NCBI RefSeq assembly: GCF_000003855.2
Contig: NW_003101682.1
Coordinates: 1,179,178 to 1,243,177, forward strand
Direction: 5' to 3'
Origin: Blastomyces gilchristii SLH14081
Lineage: Eukaryota > Ascomycota > Eurotiomycetes > Onygenales > Ajellomycetaceae
Length of the DNA stretch: 64,000 nucleotides
Shown: positions 1-12,248 of the stretch, piece by piece
Layout: every line of letters starts with the position of its first letter
Position numbering within the stretch: the stretch's first letter is position 1
The notes under the pieces: generated by a model
What the model was told of the DNA's origin: nothing
The model's input: only the letters and a program-made list of their open reading frames with translations
The model's database searches: none
Made by a program: the position numbers and the translations under genes

Positions 1-3000
1 AGATTGTTACTTACTAGAGAATTGTATTTCACTGTCTTCACATCTTGAATATCTGCTCATTCAAATCTCTGATAGTTGGCATTGTAGTAGTCTCAGGCTA
101 ATTTAACATATGAGTCTCATTTCTCCTCTATTCAATCTTGAGAAGTGTAGATATTAACTCAATGAGAGAAATCTAGTAGAGCTGCTACAGTATAGTACTC
201 TGTAAAAGATTGTTCTGTTTTGCTGTAATAATATGCCAGTTTATCTCTTACAGCAACAATAGCCTGCACTATAGCATTATCTCAGACTGAATTTCTTTTT
301 AAGTGATTCAACTACTTCTCAAGATGAGTAAATAAACTGTTATACACTCATCAGACTGACTGCAGCATTGATGTACAAGTTATTGAGACTGTCTTTATTG
401 TCTTATAAAACTGAAACAGTAAATCAATCACATATTTCAACTGAGTTCACTTCATATCAGAAAGTTTCAATATCTGAATCTTTTCTTAATCAGAGTGTTG
501 CACTCAATGATCAATTGTCTGACACAATTGAAGAGTCTGAACAGTTATCTCATATGTTAAACTTCACTGTGTTCTAACATTCTGTATTATATTCAGTGAT
601 GTGACTGATTTGTTTGTTTGTTAAATATTATGAAATCATTGTTGTTGTTTAGAAGAGGTACAAATCATATTAACAATGTTTCAAATCTATGATATTTAAA
701 TTATTAGTCAATCTATTCAAAATTAACAGTAGTATTATTAAAAAGTATTATCAAAAAGCAATATTAAAAAGTGTTATCAAAAAACATTATCTTTTGCAAA
801 GTGAATGCAAAAGTTACTTAAGTAATCACTTTCATCTTATTCTTATCTCAAGAATCAGTCATCTCATTATTCTTTGTCTTGATATTAAGATTCTTTATCA
901 GTGTTTGTATTATAAGTTGAATCATATAAGCAATGCAGAGAATATGACCTTGTTTATCATTTCAGAAATGCAAAGTTAATTTTTGCTCTAAGCTCTTCAT
1001 CATAGTGTAGTTATTTGCAGCATTGTCAGTTGTAATTGTAAGAAGACTGAGACTAATATTCTAATAGTTATTTTTAATCACAGTCATTAATATCTCTGTC
1101 ATATAATCCTCAGTATAACTACTGATCAATGATTCAAATTTAATTAATATCTCTTAATAAGTTCAGTTCTCATCAATATAATAACATATAACTCTTATAA
1201 ATGTAAGATTGTTTATACTAGTTCATGCATTCACTGTGAGAGATACTCTTCAATGATTCTTCAACTCTGATTCTAGATATTGTATATTAACTTTGTAGTG
1301 TGTCTTAAGATTGAACTGAAGACAGAATTGATATGAAATATGAAGATTTGAATTAAGCATTTGAAGAAGTGTTCAGAATTTGAGGTTTTCAATTGATTGA
1401 AGAGAAAGATTCAGAGATATACATATGTGAAGTAATTGTTCATGAAAGTTATTAGATAAGAGTTGTGAAATCAGAGTACTGATATGAGATTGTTTTTACA
1501 TGATTTTCTTCAAATTAGAAAGTTAGTATTATTAAAAATTGTTATCTGATAGAGTAACTTATCAGCTCAGTAGTAATTTTCTGATTATTTTTCTTTTATT
1601 ATCTGCATTCTGATGACTTCAGATGTTGAGAAATTTCTTCAAAGTTATGATTAGTTTATAATGAATGTTTCTGAATGAAGTTGCAGTGATTGTAGCAGAG
1701 AGATGACTCTTCAGTAATCTGCAATACAATCTGTTGATAATTATTCCATAGTTCATCTCAATGTTTGTGTTGAGTTTTTCATAAATTTTGTGACCTGGAA
1801 TCAGATGTGAAGAATGAAGTGATTATTCATTATAATTAAAAGAGAGCATTCTGTGTTGAATTGTAAACAACATAGATTTTATAATTTATAGTGATTTCTT
1901 GAAGAGTTTGTGAATCTTCAATAGAAGTAAAAGAAGTGAAAGAAGTGAATTCAGAAGATATGATAATAATTTGAGAAAGATAATAATTTATTTTCAATAA
2001 CTGATCACTGATATGTGTAAGAAGAATTAATATAAGAGAAAATAATCTTGTTTCTTAGCTTAGTTATAATTTTAGTACTAACTCAGATTGAATATTATCA
2101 ATGTATAAAAGTAAATAAACAATCTTGATTAATCTCTATCATATTTCTTGAAATATATTAATATTGTGAAAGAGAGTGTTACTAAATTATATTATCAGAT
2201 GATATTATTAAAAATATATTAATATTGTGAATATCAATGTTGAAAAAATGTTGATACTTATACATTATAGTGATTTGTGAATCATGATAGTTAAATATAT
2301 ATATATATATATATATTGTTTCTGACTTGATTACAACTTGTACAATAATTTTTAATAACTCAAAATTAATTTCAATTATTAATAATTATGAACTTATAAC
2401 TAATTAATATAAAAAGAAAAAAACTTTTTCTACTCATTATCTTTCTTCTCTTTCTCATTCTTCTTATCATTCTTCATAATTCACTTCTCATTCTTCTTCT
2501 TCTTCTTCTTCTTCTCATCTGAGATGATAATCATCTCAAAATCTCTCTCTGCTGCCTTCTCAGAGAAGGGTTCTCACTGCTCTCTCTCAGCCAGGTCAAC
2601 CTGTGCCTCAAAATCCTGCATTTTCTGGTCTGCTGTCTCGGGTTTCATCTCAGCAGCAAGCAGATTGACATACTCAGAGAGCAGGGCTGTCTTCTCAATA
2701 TTCTGAATTATGAAGCATATTCAAGACCTGAATAAGATCTCAATTCTCTTCTTCTCTGTCAGCTTCTGCTAATCAATTAGAGAACAGAAGTATTATTAAA
2801 AATCATTATCTCTTAATAAATAAAAAACTTACTAGTTTTGACTTCTTTATCTTCTACTTCAACATTCTCTCAATCTTCTTCTACTATTACTTATTTACAG
2901 TAACACTCTTCTTCTCTCTTTCTCTCTTCATCTTAGTCTCAAATCATTCTTAAGACTTCTTCTGATTTCATCACTGCTGCATGAGGCTCTTCACTGTCTT

Positions 3001-3252
3001 CTTCTTCAATTTCTCACAGGTGATGTCATTCACATTATTTCTATACTTAGTTCAGTCTAAATCTATCAGAAGTGTTACTTAAAATTGTTATTATTCTACT
3101 CTCTTACAGAGTCTCTTCAAGATATCATAATATGTCTTACAATCTGTCTCTTCTTACTTAAATGTCTTCTTCTTCTCTCTCTTCAATCTGTAATAGTACT
3201 CACACACCTTGATGATCTGCAGAACTGCAGAATATTTGAAGAGAAATGACAT
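1..3252 (-). pseudogene. hAT transposase pseudogene (copy A), C-terminal exon outside window
   Basis: The start codon at 3250-3252 is chosen by homology with copies B, C and D; the first codons read MSFLFKYSAV. The frame then follows the same exon and intron layout as copy D, with in-frame stops where Trp, Gln or Arg codons are expected. The intron at about 2767-2830 keeps GTAAGT at its 5' splice site, which is mutated to ATAAGT in copy D. The window begins close to the last intron, so the final exon with the hAT dimerisation motifs is missing. It cannot encode an active protein. Confidence 0.75.
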
Positions 3253-3305
3253 GATTAATTTCAGTGAGTATTGAAGAGAGATGAAGGCAGAAGAGATGAC
3301 TAGAA

Positions 3306-3308
3306 ATA

Positions 3309-3342
<34 letters not shown>

Positions 3343-3418
3343 GGTGATGATGATGATAATAATGATAATAATGATAGTGATGATAGTAATAGTGATGATG
3401 ATAATGATAATGATGAAA
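3306..3418. repeat. (ATA/ATG)n trinucleotide microsatellite
   Basis: An imperfect run of ATA, ATG and GTG triplets lies just upstream of the transposase start in hAT copy A. The same site in copies C (about 37156-37258) and D (about 45055-45150) has a run of different length, and in copy B it has shrunk to about 30 bp (25446-25475). On the minus strand it makes a spurious His/Tyr-rich reading frame. Confidence 0.85.
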
Positions 3419-3901
3419 GAAGAAGTGCATTGAAATATATTACTGACTTATCAAATATAAAGAGACTCAAAGAAAATATTAACAGCTTTCAGCAATGTAC
3501 AGAAACAGCTATAGTGTTGTATAGCAACATTATCTTCATTCAATACATACACTGTTAATATTCTTCATATACAGTTATTATATAATCTGTATCAGAGATA
3601 CATGCAGAAAACAGATCTTTGTTACTAGAACAAATGATTGCAGCAATTCTCTGTTTTCATATTATAAAGATAAGTTATTCTCATTTCTTTCTTCTCTCTT
3701 TTCTCTTCTTCAATCAATCACTAATTTCAAGCTGATATGAAAACTATTAAAACACTCTCAGAAACTCTCAAATTGAAGAGTATAGACTAATTAAATTTCA
3801 AATACAGAAGAAATCAAATTATCTTTTACAGATTCAATTATTCATTCTCTCTTAAATAAAACAGCAGTTGTGTCCTCTCTTCTCTCTCAATCAAATGAAA
3901 C

Positions 3902-4386
3902 ATGGCCTGTGAAAAGCAAGTATCACATCAGGTCATAATGACCAACACAGTCTCAGCACACAGGACTGTATATACACAGCGTGTGCTGGACTGAGAGACT
4001 GCGTGAGTTGTAAACCAGCAGCAGCATCTCAGAGAGAGTCATACAGCATGAAAAAGCCACAACTCTCAGTCACATGCACAGAGAGTGAATCATCACAGTA
4101 AGTGCATGTGCATTGAAGTAATGCTTTTTAATAATACTCAGTCTCTGATATGATGAAAATAGAGTCTCTTCATGAGATTCATTTCTATCAGAAGTCAGAA
4201 AATCTTATATTTCTCAAGATCATCTTCATATATCTTGTCTATGAAATCAATAAGAGGAATTATCAATTCCAGTGTTCTATTCTTGATATTATTCAAGTAA
4301 CAGCAGAGTTCACTCTGATCACACTTTTTAAGTGTATATTTTCTAATTATTCACATTTATATAGATATATACTGATTATTTATTAG
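3902..4386 (+). pseudogene. Second gene of the hAT element, opposite strand to the transposase (function unknown)
   Basis: A start codon at 3902 opens a frame beginning MACEKQVSHQ that runs about 65 codons with only a few TGA interruptions. It reaches a plausible intron at 4098-4162 (5' GTAAGTGCATG, 3' ATAG) and continues as an exon reading ESLHEIHFYQ to a stop at 4384-4386, for about 140 residues. The same arrangement is found in copies B, C and D, with the start codon and intron motif at equivalent places. The encoded sequence matches no domain I recognise. It points toward the terminal repeat, away from the transposase. It may be an accessory protein gene or a non-coding transcript; coding status is inferred from conservation of layout. 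Confidence 0.45.
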
Positions 4387-4512
4387 ATAATATTAAGATA
4401 ATGACTCATCATGACTGTATTACTCTCACTATAAGAGATACACAGTTGATAATGAATATTGTAAAGACTCTGAGAAGTGAGTATTTTAGAGATGCTGTAG
4501 CTCTGTGATCTT

Positions 4513-4715
4513 GATTTTTTTTTATTTTTATTTTTTATTTTTTTCTTTTTCTTTTCTTTTTTTTTTTTTATTTTTCTTTCTCTTTCTATCTCTTTTTTTC
4601 TTTCTCTTCTTTTTTTCTTTTTCTTTTTTTTTTTTTTTTCTTTTTGTTGTGATTTTTTCTTATTATTTTATTTTTTGTTTTTTTGTTATTTTTTGTATTT
4701 TAGATTTTTTTTTTT
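4513..4715 (+). repeat. Polypyrimidine (T-rich with C) tract in hAT copy A
   Basis: About 200 bp composed almost only of T and C on the plus strand, between the small opposite-strand gene and the terminal repeat. All full hAT copies carry it at this place (32709-32800 in B; as purines at 35890-36052 in C and 43771-43962 in D), so it belongs to the element. The Phe/Leu-rich translation is a composition artefact. Confidence 0.85.
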
Positions 4716-5084
4716 AATTAAAATGATATTAATTATAATCTGTGTTTAGAAAAGTAATAATATTTGATAACACTCTCTGTTGAATTTTCAACAAATGAGC
4801 ACTATGTTATAATATTATGTAAGTGAGAAATGATTTCATGATCTCATTTGATGTCATTTTCAATAATGAGATCAGAATGAAAATGTGACTAAGAATTCAA
4901 ATATATTCTTTATCTGAGACTAGATTTTTATTTGAAAAGTGAATCTGAAATCTTTAATATTTGAAATAACAGAATTTGAGATCAATGTGATGAACACAAA
5001 TCATGATCAGGAGTAATGCTTTTAGGCAACATGACAACTGTAAAGTTTGATCCTGGTTCCAGACACGGTCACACGGTCAGTCTA

Positions 5085-6479
5085 CTAATAGTGCCTGTCT
5101 GAGATATTCATTTCATAGTCTTATAGGCTTGTTCACTAGATATTTCATCAGCATGTTGCTCAAGATTTCATTCAAGTGTTTCATCTTCTCATTTATCTGC
5201 AGATGATATGACATTGTTCTACAATATCTTATCTGTAACTGACTCATGAAATGTCTTATCACTTCTTCTACAAGATTTATATCATTATCAGTTAGAATCT
5301 CATATGATATTTCATAGTTAATATAGATCTCATTATATAGAAACTTTATTATCATCTTTTCTATTATCTCTGAAACTGCTTTCACAACTGATCAGTCAGT
5401 ACTATAATTAATAGCAGTGATTATTCATTGATTTTCATTTAATGTTTGCAGTAATATGTCTATGAGATTCATTTCTCATTATTTGAACAGTTGTATTATA
5501 CACTTTATCTGATATTGCACTTTCTCATATTCTAACTCTTTCTTAGATTCTTTTACAATCTGATAATTCAGGCACTTGTAAGTGTATGTCTGAATGTTCT
5601 CAGTCATGCTTGATCAGTACACTCTTAGTTCAAGTATACTCATGAGTTCAGAGCTTTCTAAGTGACTGAATTCCTTGTGCATGTGAGTTATCAAGTCACA
5701 TCTAAATAAATATTCTAGATAGAGAGCTTTCACATATTCTAGATCACAGTAAAGCATAACATCATTTTTCAATTTTCTTAGCTTGAAGTTCAGAAGTATC
5801 TCTTCTACTACTTTTATAAGATACTTATCATTCAACATCTTATCATTCTTTAAGTAAGAGATCATTGTATTCACTTATTTTGATTTCTTGTATTCTCTCA
5901 GTGTGTTTAACATGAACTTCTCTTATATCTGATTCACAGAATTCTCACTCATGAAATTGAGTCTGTGACTGATTGCATCAGATATCACAGTGTCTGACTT
6001 CTTTCAGTATTTGATATTAAGATTATACACTTAAAACTCTGAGATTCAACATGCTAAGCATTTAAAAGATTTCATTGTTAATTATAGATAGATAAGACTT
6101 TTATAATTCATGATCACTGTTGTTGTATGCTTATTATTGATATATCTATTTCATAATGTCAGTATATACTTAATTACTAGTAATTTCTCTTCATGCACTG
6201 AATAATTGAGCTCAGTGTCTGATAGTTTTCTACTATTATATATCATCAGATGCAGCTTGCTATTCTTACTCATCTGTAGAAGAGTGTCTCTGATAGCTCA
6301 TTCAGATGCATCTGTCTCAATGTAGAAAGATTTATCACAATCTGATTGAATAAGCACTGAGAATGTTATTACACATTCTCTCAGTGTGAGAAAAGCCTTC
6401 TCACATATGATATTTCAGATAATTGAATGAAACTTCTTCTTTCACAGATTTGCATTTATTTCTCTTAAAAGATCTGAGA
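5085..6479 (-). pseudogene. G0 RNase H and integrase region (Gypsy pol, broken)
   Basis: On the minus strand, 6479 to about 5950 translates to RNase H-like sequence (IETDASE, then NYSVHEEKLLVIKYTL). The integrase zinc-binding region follows (5874-5614, with HMHKEFSHLESSELMSIL), and then catalytic-core sequence (5385-5113, with ILTDNDINLVEEVIRHFMSQ). The order RNase H-integrase after reverse transcriptase is that of Metaviridae. The same regions occur in G2 (16944-18350) on the plus strand. It is interrupted by stops and cut at both ends by other elements. Confidence 0.85.
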
Positions 6480-6484
6480 GTGAT

Positions 6485-6815
6485 TGTGACGGGCTGCGCC
6501 CGATCAATCATATAGACTATTTCATTACACTTCATAGATTCTTTCACTTCACTTCATAGATTCTTCCATTCTACTATTAAACACATACACCCTGATTCTC
6601 AGCCATTCTCAATCGCCAATTCTCAGCTACTATGAACACGTATAGATTCTTCTGCTCTGAAGCTTCACTGTGTACATCATCACATACATGTATAAATATT
6701 CACTCTGATTACTGATTTCTACACTTTCTCTTTCTTTTCCTTCTTTAATATTTTTCTCTTTGTTATATAAGACCTATCAATATCATACTGATCTATTCAG
6801 CATAGGTCTCTTATA
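6485..6815 (+). repeat. 5' LTR of G1
   Basis: Starts TGTGACGGGCTGCGCCCG, where GGGC-TGC-GCCC can form a small hairpin, and ends CTCTTATA (CCTTACA in the other LTR). A TATA-like TATAAATATT lies at 6691-6700. It differs from the 3' LTR by many transitions: its first 25 bp keep CpGs lost in the 3' LTR, while its last part has lost CpGs that the 3' LTR keeps. Confidence 0.92.
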
Positions 6816-6999
6816 TTAGAAAAATGTTCATCATCTTCTTATTAGGAAACAATTATCTACACATTGTCTTCTTATTAGAAATGATTATTCATCAAGAGAT
6901 ATTCAAACACATAAGAACTAGAGAAACAGTCAAACAGTTAAGCAGACACTGAGTTCTTAGATAGAAGCTTGCTTGCTAGTCACTCTGGCCCCGCAATAA

Positions 7000-8335
7000 G
7001 ATCTTACAAAGAGAATATCAGTGAAAGACTTGAGAGTTCTGACACTCAGATATATGAGATATTCATACAATTACACTTCTTCAGATTTCACAGATATCAC
7101 ATATCTGATAAATGATATAACCATGTCTAATGATAATATGAGAGAACCTCTGAACACGAGCATAGACACAGTGTCACAGTGGCTCCGAGCAATGTTGAAA
7201 CTACAATAACAACAAATAGCTGATATGCATGCAACTCAACAACGATTAACCCACGCGATTTCAACACCTACAGAATCGAATACAAAAGCGCTGAAAGAAC
7301 ACTTAGATGCTTTCACATATTTCAATACTTTTAACCTCACTCTCTACTCATCATGAAGAATGGAAATGCTCATGAAACTGAGTGTAGATGAAGATGCCAT
7401 TAGTTTATTAATTAATCAAGATTGATATATCAATGAATGATTGAAAGATCACATGAAACAGAAGTTTCATTCATGAATAAAAGCATGTGAATCAGTGTTG
7501 TGAATGCCTGATAATATTATGAAATATCTTGATATTCTGTTCTGAGACACTGCTATGCAACAGAAAGCAGTAGATTGATTATAGAGTATCTGACAGAGAA
7601 ACACTTCTCTTACAACATTCATCTCTGACTTCAACATCAAGATTCTACAAGCAGGTAATCAATCTTGAGAGAATTGAATGAAGATTAGCATGCTCAAGAA
7701 GACATTAACTTTCAAACTCTTACAGATTCTTATAAGCATAGATGAAGATCAGGCTTATGAAGCCTTCTGTACACAGCTCTGAACAATGAATAACTGTCTT
7801 ATCAAGCTCAAGAGTATACAGAACAGTGACAGAAGATGTTACATCTCAGTAACTTATACACTCATGCTGAGAAATAATAATGATGCAGATGCTATGAATT
7901 GAGTAGACTTAAATGTCTATACATAAGCAAGAGTCTTCACTGTCTGAACAGGCTTTTAAATCTCTGAGATCACTCTCAAAGAAGTTGTCAATTAATATCA
8001 ATGTGAAGTATGCATCAACTGTAACTGATTAGAACATATTACTTTCAACTGCTGATTAATCTATGTGTCTTCACACTTAAGAGAAAGATCAGCATCTTCT
8101 CAATTAAGAGAAAGATCAGTGTCTTCTTATTTGAAGAATGAATCAGCATCTGTTCACATCAATCACATTGCAGTGAAGAATGATTCAGAAGATAACTATG
8201 AGAATGTTCTGATGAAACAGAGAAAAGATTAGCTTCTGTTTAAATTCATAAATAGAAGCTTAAAGAGGTCAGATAATAATGATTTAAAGAGAAAATGACA
8301 ATGAATATAATTCTTGTATCTACTGTGATTGATAA
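7000..8335 (+). pseudogene. G1 gag (capsid/nucleocapsid) pseudogene
   Basis: Plus-strand sequence downstream of the 5' LTR is open in segments, reading LRVLTLRYMRYSYNYTSSDF near 7030, then MREPLNTSIDTVSQWLRAML and QRLTHAISTPTESNTKALKE. Later segments (for example AMQQKAVD, and DFNIKILQAG near 7630) have the retroelement gag pattern, and Cys/His residues near 8010-8045 (CEVCINCN, then HITFNC) fit a CCHC zinc knuckle. Many TGA and TAG codons occur at probable Trp/Gln positions. The exact start codon is not clear. Confidence 0.65.
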
Positions 8336-11300
8336 TATATATAATATGAAAGCTATGATAGACAGCAGTCTATATCACTATACAATGATAAAATCTTCAG
8401 TTGTAAGACATTATAATCTTCAGTGTATTCTCTTATCAAGACCCTGACTTCTCACAGGATTTGATGATTCAAAAGACATTTGTACTTATTATATGATGAA
8501 GCTGATCATAGATGTGAGAGAATATCAATGTGAAGATGTCTATGTATATGAAGTTGATAATCTTGATTATAATCTTATATTAGAACTTATCTGACTATCT
8601 GAATAAGATATCTTATTGAATACTTGAAACAGAAGCTTGATATTCTCTAACAATAATAAAGTTCACAAGAATAATATTCACAAGACTATAGATCTGACAC
8701 AGATCTCTGTCAATATCTATGAAATACTCAGAAAAAGAAGTCACTGAAAGAATTATTAATAGCAGAATTATATATCAATCTATTTCATCAGTCTGACTGA
8801 TATTAAAAAGACTCTAGAAAAGTTATTCTGTGTCATAATAACAGATTCTCATACAAAACTCTCTTAATAATATCATGAATATTTAGATATCTTCTGATAA
8901 GATAATAATGCTACAAATCTATCTCTCTTACAAGGTTCAGAAGTGAATCACAGTATCAAGTTAAAAAAGAAGAATGATAAGAACTCTGAATTATCATGAG
9001 ACTCTCTTTATAATATGTCTTAAGATGAACTTCTTCTTCTTCAGAAGACACTCAATAATCTGTTAGATAAGAGATTTATATATATTAATAACTCTTTCAC
9101 TGCAGCTTCTATTCTCTTTACAAAGAAGTCAGATGAAGAACTCTGATTCTGTATGAACTACTAAGATCTGAACAGATTGACAAAGAAAGATTGATATCTC
9201 TTATCTCTCATTAATGAAACTCTAGCACAGATCAGATGAGCTCAATAGTTTATAAAGCTAGATATTATTACTGCATTTTATAAGATTTATATCACTGAAG
9301 AAGATAAATGACTTCCAGCATTCTGAACACATTATACTCTCTTTGAATGAATAGTCACACTCTTTGAACTGACTAACATTCTCAGTACATTTCAGAAGTA
9401 TATTAACTGAGTACTCTGAGATTTTCTTGATGAGTTTGTATCTGCTTATCTAGATGATATTCTCATCTTCACTGATGAATTCAGAAAAGAATATTAAGAG
9501 CATGTACAAAGAGTATTATAATGACTATGAGAAGCAGGACTATCAATTGATATTGACAAGTGTGATTTTGAAGTTAAGAGTACTAAATACTTAGATTTCA
9601 TCATAGAAGATGATAAGAGAATTTGAATGAATTCTGAGAAGATCTCTGTCATTCTCAAATGAGAAGCTTCATATACTGTGAAAGATGTATAAAGCTTCAT
9701 TGAATTCACTAACTTCTATCAGTGATTTATACAAAACTTCTCAGATATCATAAGATCACTTACAGACCTTGCTAAGAAAGACTCAGTATTTCAATGATGA
9801 GTGAACACTGAAGCTGTATTTATACAGATGAAGAAGATGTTCATTAATACCTCTCTACTAATAACATTCAATTCTGATTATAAGACAGTTGTTAAGACTG
9901 ATTTCTCTGACTATATAATAGAAGAAGTGATATTGTAATATAATAATGAAGATATTCTATGATCATATATCTTCATATCTAAGAAACTGAGTCTCACTGA
10001 ATGCAATTATGAGATCTATGATAAGAAACTTCTCACAATTGTACACTGTTTAGAAGAATGAAACTCTGAACTTCAAAGTATCTCTGAATTTAAGATAATC
10101 ACAGATCATAAGAATCTCAAATACTTCATAACTATCTGTAAACTCATTAAATGACAGATACAATGATCTGAGTTCTTAAGCTGCTTTCATTTTATAATAC
10201 ACTACTATTCTGACAGTCAGAACTTGATGACAGATGCCCTCTCATAATAAGAGCAAGATATATCATTCAATATAACAGATACTCACTGAATGAATCAAGA
10301 GTATCAGCTCTTGAATCTGAAGATACTAGTTGATCAAGATAGAACAGTTCATGACACTATACATACTTCTTTAATTAGAACTATACATAATTCTTCAGTT
10401 AGAACTGTCATTGATATCTTCACTTTCTCTACACTGAATAAACTGTGACATACAGCAGCTCAGATGAATAAACTTCTTCAGACTCTTATCAAAGTAGTAT
10501 ATCAAGAAGCACTCTGATTTCCCTCAGAACTACATATAAGAATTGATATCTCAGAATGTTCAATCAATGACAATAATACTCTATAATTCTATGAATAACA
10601 CTGAGTTTCTTACTTCAAATTCTTATGCATCTGAATAATGTAAGAGATGCATGATTCATATATAACTGATTATTCAGACTGTGAATAACTATATAGAATG
10701 ATTTTCTGAGAGTTCTACTGATCTGAGATATTAAACAGCATCAGACACTTTATCTGAAACTGTAATTACTATTCTTCTATTATCTCATGAAAAAATCATA
10801 GAAAAGATCTATTGAAATCACTCAATATCTCTGATAGAATCTGATAAGATGTAGCAATTGACTTCACTGTTAATCTATCTAAGAGTAAGAATTGTAGAAA
10901 TATTCTGATCATTGTGAATCAACTGAGCAAAGATGTAATATTGAAATCTTGTGATAAGATGAATACTGAACAAGTCACTGAAGCTTTTCTACAGAGCTCA
11001 TTCTATTAGATGCATGAATTGTCAAGATCTATAGTATCAGATCAGAGCTGTCAATTTATGAGTACTCTCTGAACAAGAATCTGTCAAGTTCTCAAGATTA
11101 CATACTATCTATCAACTGCCTATCTCCTTGAGATCAATGATATGTCAGAACAGACAATTCAGATCATGAAGAATTATCTCTGTAAGTTCTACAATCACTT
11201 ATAAGATGATTGATATGATCTTCTTCTACACACAGAGATTGCTATCAACAGTTAAGATGCTATTTCAATAGATATAAGCTCATTCTTTCTTACATATGAA

Positions 11301-11912
11301 TATTACATGAAAGTGTTAAATCTTCTAGAGATTACACAGTTTATACTGAATTCTCACAGTCTGATTCAGATCACTGATAATATAGTAATAAAGCTCTGAG
11401 ATGCCTGTGATTGAGCAGAGATCTTCATAATAACTGTAAAACAAGATCAAGAGAATCAAATCAATGTTTACTGAGACTTCACTGAACAATATAAGATAGA
11501 AGATCTGGTATGATTGAATCTTAACAACATATGAATCACATGTTCATCTTGTATACTAGATTATCACCACACCAAGTATAAAGTGATAGAAGTTCTAGAT
11601 AGTCACAACTACTGTTTTAACATATTATCAGAAATTCATAATGTATTTCATACAAGCTTACTCTACTGCACTATCACTGATTCATTTCCTTCTCAACTGA
11701 CTTCTGACTGACAGTCATCAGGCATCATAGAAGAAGATAATAAGCTTGAGTGAGAGATTGAGAATATTCTCAATGAGAGACTTCACAGCTGCAGTCAGCA
11801 ATATCTCATGAAATGAGTTAACTATGATCAACTGATCTGCACTTTGAGTTCTGTATTATCTGAAACAGTGATTCTTGACTGATGAAAACTGCTTCTGAAA
11901 GAGAGGGACTAA
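8336..11912 (+). pseudogene. G1 pol (protease, RT, RNase H, integrase, chromodomain) pseudogene
   Basis: The protease active site is recognisable near 8361 as IDSS, where the usual Asp-Ser-Gly has Gly changed to Ser by a G-to-A step. The reverse transcriptase box YLDDILIF starts at 9447. RNase H and integrase follow, and a chromodomain is readable at 11730-11890 (IENILNERLHSCSQQYL, then an aromatic cluster). The stop codon at 11910-11912 touches the first base of the 3' LTR. Chromodomains in this lineage bind modified histones and direct integration to heterochromatin. Numerous frame-breaking transitions make it non-functional. Confidence 0.8.
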
Positions 11913-12243
11913 TATGATGAGCTGTGCTTAATTAATCATATAGACTATTCTGTTACACTTCATAGATTCTTCTGCTTCACTTCATAGATTCTTTCATTTC
12001 ACTATTGAACATGTACACTCTGATTCTCAGTCATTCTCAATTGCTGATTCTCGGCCGCTATGAACATGTATAGATTCTTCCACTCTGAAGCTTCACTGCG
12101 TACATCACCACATACATGTATAAATATTCACCTCAATTGCTGATTTCTACACTTTCTCTTGCTTTTCCTTCTTTAACATTTTTCTCTTTGTTATATAAGA
12201 CCTATCAATATCATACCGATCTATTCGGCGTAGGCCCCTTACA
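11913..12243 (+). repeat. 3' LTR of G1
   Basis: 331 bp, starting TATGATGAGCTGTGC (mutated from TGTGACGGGCTGCGC) and ending GGCCCCTTACA. The TATA-like element is at about 12119-12126. It is followed by the duplicated GTGAT at 12244-12248. Confidence 0.92.
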
Positions 12244-12248
12244 GTGAT

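Larger units (their letters stand above)
1..5084 (-). mobile_element. hAT DNA transposon, copy A (3' part outside window)
   Basis: The right end at 5084 is the terminal inverted repeat, beginning TAGACTGACCGTGTGACC when read on the minus strand, and is followed by CTAATAGT, the expected 8-bp target duplication in G0 (5085-5092). The copy aligns along its length, in reverse, with the complete hAT D (43398-49188); about 0.8 kb of its 3' end lies left of the window. It contains a broken transposase gene on the minus strand, a small gene on the plus strand, a trinucleotide microsatellite and a pyrimidine tract. The 8-bp duplication and the transposase motifs, clearest in copy D, place it in hAT. 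It is inactivated by many transitions. Confidence 0.9.
6485..12243 (+). mobile_element. Chromodomain-containing Gypsy retrotransposon (chromovirus) G1, complete with both LTRs
   Basis: Two 331-bp LTRs (6485-6815 and 11913-12243) bound a 5.1 kb interior. The 5-bp duplication GTGAT flanks the element at 6480-6484 and 12244-12248. The plus-strand interior shows gag, protease, reverse transcriptase with YLDD, RNase H, integrase and a C-terminal chromodomain. A purine tract AAAGAGAGGGA abuts the 3' LTR. It interrupts G0 between reverse transcriptase and RNase H. Most of the interior is damaged by transitions, so it is a complete structure but a dead copy. Confidence 0.92.

Noticed and set aside
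3200..3430. His/Tyr-rich reading frame (also at 45045-45260)
   Set aside because: It is the translation of a trinucleotide microsatellite in the hAT element.
4505..4717. Phe/Leu-rich membrane-protein-like frame (also at 43765-43971)
   Set aside because: It is a translated polypyrimidine tract; real coding would not be limited to T and C.
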